Shown: in pieces, positions 45,129-52,184 of the stretch
Layout: the number at the start of each line of letters is the position of its first letter
Numbering within the stretch: the stretch's first letter is position 1
The notes under the pieces: model-generated
What the model was told of the DNA's origin: nothing
The model's input: only the letters and a program-made list of their open reading frames with translations
The model's database searches: none
Source: Catalinimonas alkaloidigena
GTDB lineage: Bacteria; Bacteroidota; Bacteroidia; Cytophagales; Cyclobacteriaceae
Length of the DNA: 64,000 bases
Assembly: GCF_029504655.1 (NCBI RefSeq)
Contig: NZ_JAQFIL010000001.1
Span: forward strand, 4,221,001 to 4,285,000
Reading direction: 5' to 3'
Made by a program: the position numbers and the translations under genes

Positions 45129-45884
45129 CTATTGCTTACCGAAAAACATGAGATGCTGTTTGGGTAAAAGCTGCTTGTTTTCTATTAGATAAAGTCCAAC
45201 TGCTGTCATTTCTTTCACAGCCTGATCCTCAGTCATTTTATGCCTTGGCTTGATCATTATACTCGGGTCTTCAGCTTTATATTCTGCCAACACTACTCTT
45301 CCGTCCGGCGCGAGAGAAGATACAATGGCCTGCATGGTTTCGCGGGGGTGGGAAAATTCGTGATAAGCATCTACCATAAGTACAAGGTCAACTTTCTCTT
45401 TTGGCAGTGAGGGATCCTTAACACTTCCCAATATGGGGTCAATATTGGATACATGTTGCTCCTGCATTTTGGAACGGATGATGTCCAGCATTTCTTCCTG
45501 TATGTCTACAGCCAGTACTTTGCCTCCAGGGACTAAAGGGCTGATTTTGAATGAGAAATATCCAGTACCTGCTCCTATATCGGCTACTACATCATCGTAT
45601 TGCAGTTCTAACGCCCTAACTAAAAGGTCTGTTCTTTCTTCCTCTTCTCTACTTTCCCTTTCCAGCCACGAAGCTCCCCTATGTCCCATAACCTGAGCTA
45701 TATCCCTTCCCAAATAGTATTTTCCGGTTCCATCGCTACTACTGGGATCACGATACTGATAAAATTCTTCTACTGCATCAGAAGTGGTATTTCTATGCTT
45801 TACCTGGCCACAGGATACATTTGAAATGAGCAATAGCAATAAGCATATACTATCTAACGTAAAATCAGACCTGAACTTCTTCAT
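45129..45884 (-). CDS. class I SAM methyltransferase with a lipoprotein signal
   Basis: The ATG at 45884 forms an ATGA overlap with the stop of the upstream alkyltransferase-like gene, which fixes this start over the TTG at 45908. The first 25 residues (FTLDSICLLLLLISNVSC) look like a lipoprotein signal with a lipobox Cys. The rest has a full methyltransferase fold: motif I DVVADIGAGTGYFSFKI (near 96-112), the acidic residue LAVDIQEEM, motif IV VDLVLMVDAYHEF (near 165). A membrane-attached extracytoplasmic methyltransferase would lack SAM, so the signal is surprising. A similar group of secreted methyltransferases occurs in Bacteroidota and Planctomycetes. Confidence 0.8.
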   Translation of the reverse strand: MKKFRSDFTLDSICLLLLLISNVSCGQVKHRNTTSDAVEEFYQYRDPSSSDGTGKYYLGRDIAQVMGHRGASWLERESREEEERTDLLVRALELQYDDVVADIGAGTGYFSFKISPLVPGGKVLAVDIQEEMLDIIRSKMQEQHVSNIDPILGSVKDPSLPKEKVDLVLMVDAYHEFSHPRETMQAIVSSLAPDGRVVLAEYKAEDPSIMIKPRHKMTEDQAVKEMTAVGLYLIENKQLLPKQHLMFFGKQ

Positions 45885-46213
45885 AATAATTCTACTGTCG
45901 GATCCCAAAAAAGTTTTGCAAAATCCTGTACCTGATCTTTTTCGATCTTCACCCCTTCTGATTCCAGCATCTCTTGCATCTTGGTAGGAGAACCAAAATG
46001 ATGCTTACCGGTAAGGAGTCCTTGTCGGTTCACTACTCTGTGTGCAGGGACATCAGGGTATATATGCGCATTATTCATTGCCCAACCAACCATCCGCGCA
46101 CTTCCTCTGGCACCAAGATAATTCGCTATTGCCCCATAGCTACTTACTTTCCCTTGGGGAATTAGCCTTACAACTTCATAAACACTTTCAAAAAAACTAA
46201 TCTTATCACTCAT
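45881..46213 (-). CDS. alkyltransferase-like protein (MGMT family without the active-site cysteine)
   Basis: From the ATG at 46213 (MSDKISFFESVYEVVRLIPQ) the protein has 110 residues, close to alkyltransferase-like proteins; the TTG at 46246 would add a weak leader. The DNA-binding helix-turn-helix (GKVSSYGAIANYLGARGSAR) and the NNAHIYPDVPAHRVVNRQG motif are present, but the PCHRV motif of O6-methylguanine methyltransferases reads PAHRV, so the alkyl-accepting Cys is replaced by Ala. Such proteins bind alkylated bases and hand them to nucleotide excision repair. It is translationally coupled to the lipoprotein methyltransferase. Confidence 0.87.
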   Translation of the reverse strand: MSDKISFFESVYEVVRLIPQGKVSSYGAIANYLGARGSARMVGWAMNNAHIYPDVPAHRVVNRQGLLTGKHHFGSPTKMQEMLESEGVKIEKDQVQDFAKLFWDPTVELL

Positions 46214-46284
46214 CGGAATTGTAAATATATCAGGCGAAATGTTCAAAAATAATATAAAATAAACACTTCAAACCAAGCGTTTCA

Positions 46285-46315
46285 TTGAGCAGATAAAAGA
46301 TACATTATATATTTG
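46285..46315 (+). promoter_or_regulatory. consensus promoter directly at the start of the NlpC/P60 gene
   Basis: TTG (46285-46287), a 20-base spacer and TATATTTG (46308-46315) match the Bacteroidota -33/-7 promoter. Transcription would begin about five to eight bases later, at or just after the ATG at 46320, which implies a leaderless mRNA or a second promoter. Confidence 0.5.
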
Positions 46316-46319
46316 TTAT

Positions 46320-46907
46320 ATGATTGTACCCAACATCAAGATCTTACGCTCTAACTATGGTTATCTCGCCGCAATTCTGAGTATTTCATTACTGACAGCT
46401 TGTGCGAGCAATAAAAAAGTAGCAGAAAACAGAAGGAGCAAGCCAACCTATCATAAAAGGGAAAGGTCTCAACCTAGAACTGACAACTACAGAAGTAACG
46501 TTCCTAATGCAACTACTGCTCCTGTTGAGAAAGTGATTGCAACTGCGCGTTCTTTTACCGGAGTTCCATATCGCTGGGGAGGTACTACCCGGGCCGGCAT
46601 GGATTGTTCCGGCTTACTGATGACTTGTTTTCAAGCAGCTGATCTTAATTTACCCAGAACTACTTCCGAACAAGTTAAGGTGGGAAAAGGGGTAAGACTG
46701 TATGATTTACAGCCAGGTGATTTAGTGTTTTTCGCTGCAAAAAAGAGCAACCCCAATAAAGTAACCCATGTCGGCATGGTAACCGAAGTAAGAGATAAGC
46801 ATGATGTACGCTTTATTCACGCTTCTACTAAGCTTGGCGTGGTAGAAAATAATATTTATACTGATTATTATAGAAGAATCTTTATCAAAGCGCGAAGGCC
46901 GTTTTGA
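46320..46907 (+). CDS. NlpC/P60 (C40) endopeptidase lipoprotein
   Basis: The protein has 195 residues. Signal peptide with lipobox: GYLAAILSISLLTAC (Cys29). After a basic, Asn/Arg-rich linker, the C40 domain has the catalytic Cys in RAGMDCSGLLMTCF (near 98), His in KVTHVGMV (near 152) and third polar residue His in FIHAST (near 166). It cleaves peptidoglycan stem peptides. The ATG is the only Met near the N-terminus. A tRNA gene follows 60 bp downstream. Confidence 0.92.
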   Translation: MIVPNIKILRSNYGYLAAILSISLLTACASNKKVAENRRSKPTYHKRERSQPRTDNYRSNVPNATTAPVEKVIATARSFTGVPYRWGGTTRAGMDCSGLLMTCFQAADLNLPRTTSEQVKVGKGVRLYDLQPGDLVFFAAKKSNPNKVTHVGMVTEVRDKHDVRFIHASTKLGVVENNIYTDYYRRIFIKARRPF

Positions 46908-46969
46908 GTTTTCAGAATTTTACCTAATTTTGTTGACCAATTGGAATTTCCATACGGGGAATTCCATTC

Positions 46970-47044
<75 letters not shown>

Positions 47045-47128
47045 ACTGATTATCAAGGTGTTACAATTTATTTTGTGACACCTTTTTTTTTGGTAAAACT
47101 GAGGTAAAACTATTCTATAGTTTGAACA

Positions 47129-47136
47129 GAAATGAG
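47129..47136 (+). repeat. left target site duplication of the ISAon1-type element
   Basis: The 8-mer gaaatgag abuts the left inverted repeat and is repeated at 48570-48577. Confidence 0.85.
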
Positions 47137-47199
47137 GGATCAAGCTTAAAAGTTGTGGGGTAAGTTGTTAGGGTATAATTTAGCCGTCAAAAAGAATCA

Positions 47200-47562
47200 T
47201 TGGATAAAGCTATCATTTCTTTGTTTCTACCGGATGGGATGCTTGACTATTTTGAAGTTACTTCAGTAGAAAAGACAGAAGAGAGCTACACTATTAGTTT
47301 AGCAGAGAAGAACCAGCATCCGGAGGAATATGCAGGTGAGAACCTCATCTCCAAAGGCTATTTTGCAGAAATTACTGTAAAAGATTTTCCCATACGCGGT
47401 AAAGCCTGCTATCTGAAAGTAAAACGCAGAAGGTGGTGGAATGAAGATACAGGAAAGGTAGTTTTTAGAAACTGGGAATTGGTGGCTCAGGGCACGCGAA
47501 TGACTATGGAATTCGCGTCTTTTTTAAAAGCATTGCATCGATACCACACCGGTAAGCTGTAA
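47200..47562 (+). CDS. ISAon1 family transposase N-terminal region protein
   Basis: The protein has 120 residues. The sequence, with FLPDGMLDYFEVTSVEK near the start and FPIRGKACYLKVKRRRWWNE near the middle, matches the small first ORF of ISAon1-type elements, which holds the zinc-finger or helix-turn-helix DNA-binding part of the ISL3 transposase. It starts with TTG at 47200. The transposase continues in another frame (+1) after a short overlap; in the native element the two parts are translated separately or by frameshift. It is intact. Confidence 0.85.
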   Translation: MDKAIISLFLPDGMLDYFEVTSVEKTEESYTISLAEKNQHPEEYAGENLISKGYFAEITVKDFPIRGKACYLKVKRRRWWNEDTGKVVFRNWELVAQGTRMTMEFASFLKALHRYHTGKL

Positions 47563-48537
47563 AAGCTTAGGCAACTACTTCCATATAAACGGCAAGTTAT
47601 TAGAAGAGCAATATGCTGCTCATTTGAGTGACTACAGGCATTGGGATCAGTTAGAGCATGCCGAGGATTATGTTGTTTTTCCTGAGAATGTTGGTGAATA
47701 TATCACTATTGATGAAACAGCAGTTTCACAGGGTGAACTTTACACAGTGATCACCAACAAAGCGGCCAGGGGGAATAAAGGCTGCCTTATTGCAATGATC
47801 AAGGGTACTAACAGTGAACGAGTAAAGTCTATCCTGCTTAGAAAGATCCCATTAGAAAAAAGGAGGCTGGTCAAAGAAGTCACCTTAGACATGGCGGCCA
47901 TTCCATGGGGGCCAGTATGGAACAGATCGTGACTAAGACATTTACCAAAGCTGTTTTAGTCACCGATCGTTTTCATGTGCAAAAACTGGCTTATGAAGCA
48001 GTTCAGGAAATGAGGATAGCTTATCGCTGGGAAGCTATTGAGCAAGAGAACCAAGAAATGGAATTGAGCAAAGAAGTAGGCAGAACCTTCGTTGCCAACA
48101 GGTTAGAAAATGGTGATACTCCTAAACAACTACTGGTCAGGAGCAGGTACCTGCTCTTCAAGGACAAAAGCAAATGGACGTCTTCCCAAGTCCACAGGGC
48201 AGAAATCCTGTTCAAACTCTATCCACAGCTTGAGCAAGCTTATGAATTAGCTCAAAAGCTAGGACATATATACCAAAACACTAAAGAGAAAGGTGTCGCT
48301 TTCACCAGACTGGCCAGATGGTATGATCAGGTAGAAAAAGCTGGCTTTAAATCTTTCAATACAGTCTCTAGAACCATTCAGCAACACTATAAAACTATCT
48401 TAAACTTCTTTGATAGAAGAAGTACTAATGCTGCTGCTGAATCTTTCAATGCCAAAATCAAAGCTTTCAGGTCACAGTTCAGAGGGGTGAGAAACATTAG
48501 CTTCTTCCTCTACAGACTTTCCAAAATCTATGCTTAG
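47528..48537 (+). pseudogene. ISAon1 family transposase, disrupted by a 14-nt insertion
   Basis: The catalytic DDE frame runs from 47528 (CIDTTPVSCKSLGNYFHING; first TTG at 47624) to the stop at 47932, then continues in another frame from 47905 to 48537. The break is a 14-nt extra segment (about 47901-47914) flanked by a ggcca direct repeat; removing it joins LDMAA to SMEQIVTK. Catalytic residues are visible on both sides: ITIDETAVSQGELY, VLVTDRFHVQKLAYEA and AAAESFNAKIKAFRSQFRG. The protein would be about 330 residues. Each half alone cannot act as a transposase. Confidence 0.8.
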
Positions 48538-48569
48538 TACTACTGTCCCCCAGATTTGTTGCTTGATCC

Positions 48570-48577
48570 GAAATGAG
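48570..48577 (+). repeat. right target site duplication of the ISAon1-type element
   Basis: The 8-mer gaaatgag abuts the right inverted repeat and matches 47129-47136 exactly. Confidence 0.85.
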
Positions 48578-48982
48578 ACTCTTAAGTAATAATAAAATAA
48601 GAGGTATATATCTTTAAAAACATCAACTATATTTCTTCAATAAACCAAAATTGTAATTCATTCTTCTTTTTTATATCTGAGCTTTTAACTTCCTCTTATC
48701 AATAAGCCACTCTATTACTCTACCTTCTTTAGAAACAGTTTCAGCCCTACAAATTAATTGTTGTTTGGTAGAAATTGCTTTTCCATAATGTGTTTGCAGC
48801 CCTTCAAAAAAGCTGATAATGATGCGATAAGAACTTTGTTGAGGTAGGTAAGTCAGAAAAAACTTCTACCCTGACTAACAGAACTCCATTTTTTCATGCA
48901 GAAAATTGCTTAGATAGACTTGTACTTTAGTTTAAAGGAAAGAGAACCCACCTTTCCTAAACCTTTTAATGATATGCTACTA
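48578..48982. other. intergenic region with a coding remnant on the minus strand
   Basis: No complete gene is present. See the separate remnant at 48671-48898. The rest is AT-rich, including a purine-rich stretch before the GT2 fusion gene end. Confidence 0.4.
48671..48898 (-). pseudogene. decayed small gene, unknown family
   Basis: The frame 48865-48671 on the minus strand is open for 64 codons (FFLTYLPQQSSYRIIISFFE, then GLQTHYGKAISTKQQLICRA, ending at TAA). An ATG at 48898 (MKKWSSVSQGRSFF) lies in another frame and runs into a stop; a single shift would join both. The pattern is protein-like, so a frameshifted gene or a C-terminal remnant is likely. The family is not recognised. Confidence 0.35.
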
Positions 48983-50968
48983 TTATTTTGAGTTTGAATA
49001 AGAGGACCTAATAGAAGGCTTCACTACTCTTTTTCCATTCAGTAGCCTTATGTATTTTACAAAGAGCAATTTGACTACTCTATGACTTGAAAACTGAAGC
49101 TGGTGACAAAGTACTATGTGAAACAGAAAGCTCAAGGTTAAAAGTAGAAATGATACAGTAGGATCAAGCATAGTAAAGAAAAACAAGGCAGTAGCGATCA
49201 TCAACACATTCAAAATACCAATGATGATAGTCGCGTTTCTATGACTAAAGTTTAAGTCAATCAGCAGATGGTGGATATGGTTTCTGTCCGGACTGAAAGG
49301 AGACTGCCCTCTAATAATTCTTAAAATAAACAAGCGTATTACATCAAACAGAGGGACACCTATCACACCCATTACTACTATTGGTCCATTTTCTAAATAA
49401 TAAGGCGTATTGATTACTTCTCCGTTTAGTTTGAGAAACTGGAAAATCATGGTCGCGCTCAATGTACCAATAATCAATGAACCTGTATCACCGAGAAAAA
49501 TTTTATTGTTTTTGGAGAAATTGAACTTAATAAATGCCGCTAAGCCGCCCACAAGGCTAAAAGCCAGGATAGCTTCATTGATAAATCCAGCACTAAGGAA
49601 CCAACTTCCAAAAAAGCAGGCAGTGAACATGCCCAGTGAACTTGCCAATCCATCAATTCCATCTATCAGGTTATAGGCATTGGTAATCAAAATAAAGGTT
49701 AAGATGGTGAAAGGAACTCCGAACCAAGGTGAAATTTCATTCACTCCTAATACACCATAGAAGCTCTGCACTTCAATGCCAAGCCCATGGATAATCAACA
49801 TAGAAGCAATAATTTGCGCTATAAATTTCTTTTTAGGAGAAATAACCAACATATCATCCTTCACTCCAATGAAGAATATTATCGTTAGGGCACCTATTAC
49901 ATACTGAAGGTGATTAAGTTCGTTGATCCCTCCCCAGATAGTTAGGCTTAACAAAATAGAAGCAAAAATAGCAATTCCTCCCAAGGTAGGAATTGGTTTG
50001 ACATGAGAACTGCGATGATTAGGTTGATCCATCAAATGTTTAATTTCCGCTATCTTGATCACTACTGGTACAGAAACCCCTACTATACCCCAGGCAAAAA
50101 CACTAGACAAACCAACAATTATTCCACTGGCTATATTTTGCATATTGTCAATCAAGCCGCTCATTAAAGCTATGAAGGGTATTAATAATGCTAAATAGGT
50201 AGCCCACTTGAACCCAACTTCAGGAAGGTTTATCTGTCCTATTTTCCTTAGGGGCTTCATAATGCGAAGAAGTGGATTGGGGCTTATATTATTTTTTTCC
50301 CAGGCCAGCACATCTTCCCGATTAGCTTTTAACCTTCCTTTAAGGGTACTATTACTTATACCCCCTATCCGCATTTTTACTAAAGTCTTATTTACGTAAC
50401 CGGCTTCTATTTTATTTTTGTACAGGTAACGTAACATAAACTCATAATCAGCCGAGCAATTAAAAGCTGTATCATACCCCCCATATTGTTGATAGCAGGT
50501 CTTCCTTATATAGAATGTAGGATGGGGAGGCATCCACCCATTCAAAAATTTTGAACATTCATATTCGCCAGACTTCCAGTTTCTAATGATGGCATCAGTA
50601 TTTTCTCTCTCCACATATACCAGGTCTCCGTAAATACAATCTGTCTTATTATCCCTAAATCCTTTCACTACCTCAGCGACTGAGTTTTTGGAATAAAAAA
50701 TATCATCAGCATGCAATATTCCTATTACATCTCCGCTGGCTAAAGCCATACCTTTGTTGAGCGCATCGTACAAGCCCTCATCTTCCTCTGAAATAAATAC
50801 TTGTATGTCATTGGCATACTGCTGTATTATATCCTGAGTACCATCTGTAGACTGGCCATCCACCACGATATATTCAATATCCTCATAGTTCTGGTTTAAA
50901 ACCGACTCTATGGAAGTAGCTATTGTAGCTGCATTATTATAAACGACAGTAATGATAGAGACTTTCAA
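48983..50968 (-). CDS. natural fusion: family 2 glycosyltransferase and polyprenyl-phosphate N-acetylhexosamine-1-phosphate transferase (WecA-like)
   Basis: The protein has 661 residues in a single unbroken frame. Residues 1-240 are a GT2 (MKVSIITVVYNNAATIATSI; acidic metal site HADD at 86-89; CSADYEFMLRYLYKNK near 177). Residues 250-640 are a ten-helix PNPT enzyme: MDQPNHRSSHVKPIPTLGGI, GVKDDMLVISPKKK, NAYNLIDGIDGLASS, FLGDTGSLIIG and SPDRNHIHHLL. The PNPT half moves a sugar-1-phosphate onto undecaprenyl phosphate; the GT2 half may add the next sugar. This fusion would couple the first two steps of repeat-unit synthesis. It is transcribed towards the insertion sequence and away from the rest of the locus. 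Confidence 0.92.
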   Translation of the reverse strand: MKVSIITVVYNNAATIATSIESVLNQNYEDIEYIVVDGQSTDGTQDIIQQYANDIQVFISEEDEGLYDALNKGMALASGDVIGILHADDIFYSKNSVAEVVKGFRDNKTDCIYGDLVYVERENTDAIIRNWKSGEYECSKFLNGWMPPHPTFYIRKTCYQQYGGYDTAFNCSADYEFMLRYLYKNKIEAGYVNKTLVKMRIGGISNSTLKGRLKANREDVLAWEKNNISPNPLLRIMKPLRKIGQINLPEVGFKWATYLALLIPFIALMSGLIDNMQNIASGIIVGLSSVFAWGIVGVSVPVVIKIAEIKHLMDQPNHRSSHVKPIPTLGGIAIFASILLSLTIWGGINELNHLQYVIGALTIIFFIGVKDDMLVISPKKKFIAQIIASMLIIHGLGIEVQSFYGVLGVNEISPWFGVPFTILTFILITNAYNLIDGIDGLASSLGMFTACFFGSWFLSAGFINEAILAFSLVGGLAAFIKFNFSKNNKIFLGDTGSLIIGTLSATMIFQFLKLNGEVINTPYYLENGPIVVMGVIGVPLFDVIRLFILRIIRGQSPFSPDRNHIHHLLIDLNFSHRNATIIIGILNVLMIATALFFFTMLDPTVSFLLLTLSFLFHIVLCHQLQFSSHRVVKLLFVKYIRLLNGKRVVKPSIRSSYSNSK

Positions 50969-51101
50969 TTTTTTACTTTGTTTTAATTTGGCTAAAAAGT
51001 AAGGAGGTCGTAGGTTGGCAGATTCTGACTTATTGCTGATTCAAAGAAATCTATTCTGACTGAGTTTACCCATTGAGAACAGTTTGATTTCTTACCTTGT
51101 A

Positions 51102-51109
51102 TACTTTTG
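51102..51109 (+). promoter_or_regulatory. candidate -7 promoter element
   Basis: TACTTTTG matches TAnnTTTG. A TTTG lies 15 bases upstream (51083-51086), somewhat too close for a standard -33 element. It precedes the short ORF at 51132. Confidence 0.35.
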
Positions 51110-51131
51110 AATTAAAGGGTAATGATCGATA

Positions 51132-51278
51132 ATGTGGAAGCTTTCTTTTGAGGACGTTTGGAACGCCAATACATTATTACGAGGATATTTAGCTCTCATT
51201 CTGGCAAATGTTTTCTTCACATTGCTAAAAAATCACAGCAAATATCTTTACCATCAAAGATTCAATGCTTTCCAATAA
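51132..51278 (+). CDS. possible small membrane-associated ORF (48 aa)
   Basis: The ATG at 51132 opens MWKLSFEDVWNANTLLRGYL, with a hydrophobic stretch (YLALILANVFFTLL) and a basic tail (KNHSKYLYHQRFNAFQ), ending at TAA 51276-51278. It lies about 23 bases after a -7 box. No family is recognised. Confidence 0.3.
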   Translation: MWKLSFEDVWNANTLLRGYLALILANVFFTLLKNHSKYLYHQRFNAFQ

Positions 51279-51466
51279 TAGTGTAAGCTTGATTCTGTAT
51301 GCATCACCTACACATATTCACCTGCCACTCCATTAAACTAAACTCCAGCCTTTTTTGCGGATCTAGGACATTCTATGCTTACGTACCATTTACGGTTTTT
51401 TAAAATGTTCTTCCATAAGCTTAGATCATAATTTGCAGTATCTCATAAAAGGATATATCTCAGATA

Positions 51467-52072
51467 ATGAAAACAGAGCTTGATCAATATAATAACGACT
51501 GGTACAAGCCAGGTAAAACGGTAGCACATCGGCTTTTATGGTACTGTATAAACGCCCTTGTGTTTGAAAGCAAACTATTTCCAGTGAATCAACTGAAAAC
51601 TAGCTTACTCAGACTTTTTGGTGCAAAAGTAGGTGTAGGAGTAGTTATCAAACCCGCTGTAAGCATCAAATACCCCTGGCGACTCAGTATAGGCAAGCAT
51701 GTATGGATAGGAGAAAATACCTGGATAGATAATTTAGCTCATGTACAGATTGGTGATCATGTCTGCATTTCTCAGGGAGCAATGTTGCTTACAGGTAGTC
51801 ATAACTACAAGGAAAGGGCATTTGACTTAATCGTAAAAGATATAGTCCTGGAGGAGGGTGTATGGATTGGTGCAAGGGCTGTAGTGTGTCCGGGAGTAAA
51901 GTGTCGATCACATAGTGTATTATCTGTAAGTTCAGTGGCTACAGCAGAGTTATCCGCATATGAAATTTACCAAGGAAATCCAGCGATTTCGAAGAGAAAA
52001 AGGAGTAAGCAAGCCGGCAACGGTATACTTAGCTTTGAAGGAGAAATTGCTGAGGCGCTATCAATAAGATAA
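51467..52072 (+). CDS. WcaF family acetyltransferase (colanic-acid-type polysaccharide O-acetyltransferase)
   Basis: The protein has 201 residues. It shows left-handed beta-helix hexapeptide repeats (about 60-180; IGKHVWIGENTWIDNLAHVQ and VWIGARAVVCPGVK) with the WcaF-type start (NDWYKPGKTVAHRLLWYCIN, then FPVNQLKTSLLRLFGAKVG). A catalytic His is present in LLTGSHNYKERAFDL (near 113). It would acetylate a sugar of the polysaccharide. It lies 70 bp upstream of the Wzi-like gene and probably shares its transcript. Confidence 0.88.
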   Translation: MKTELDQYNNDWYKPGKTVAHRLLWYCINALVFESKLFPVNQLKTSLLRLFGAKVGVGVVIKPAVSIKYPWRLSIGKHVWIGENTWIDNLAHVQIGDHVCISQGAMLLTGSHNYKERAFDLIVKDIVLEEGVWIGARAVVCPGVKCRSHSVLSVSSVATAELSAYEIYQGNPAISKRKRSKQAGNGILSFEGEIAEALSIR

Positions 52073-52184
52073 AGATAAAAGAAGGGCTTGTCATGATAAG
52101 GCTGAGATTTATGAAAAACCCATTTACATCTTACACCAAATTTTGATCATATCAGGAGTAGCATTTCCGATAAAATATAATGCC

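Larger units (their letters stand above)
47137..48569 (+). mobile_element. ISL3-type (ISAon1 group) insertion sequence, 1433 bp, with 8-bp target duplication
   Basis: Terminal inverted repeats start ggatcaagc at the left (47137-47145) and gcttgatcc at the right (48561-48569), extending imperfectly inward to a GGGG tract. The 8-bp sequence gaaatgag is found directly outside both ends (47129-47136 and 48570-48577), the duplication size expected for ISL3-family insertion. The element carries two ORFs of the ISAon1 type, the second broken by a 14-nt insertion, so this copy is probably inactive by itself. Confidence 0.88.
50969..51466. other. intergenic region of about 500 bp with a possible short gene
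   Basis: It contains a consensus-like -7 box at 51102-51109 and a 48-codon ORF (51132-51278) on the plus strand (see separate entries). The rest has no ORF of credible length. Confidence 0.4.

Noticed and set aside
47624-48537. Two separate intact genes of 102 and 210 residues
   Set aside because: They are two halves of one ISAon1-type transposase split by 14 extra bases; conserved sequence continues across the junction.
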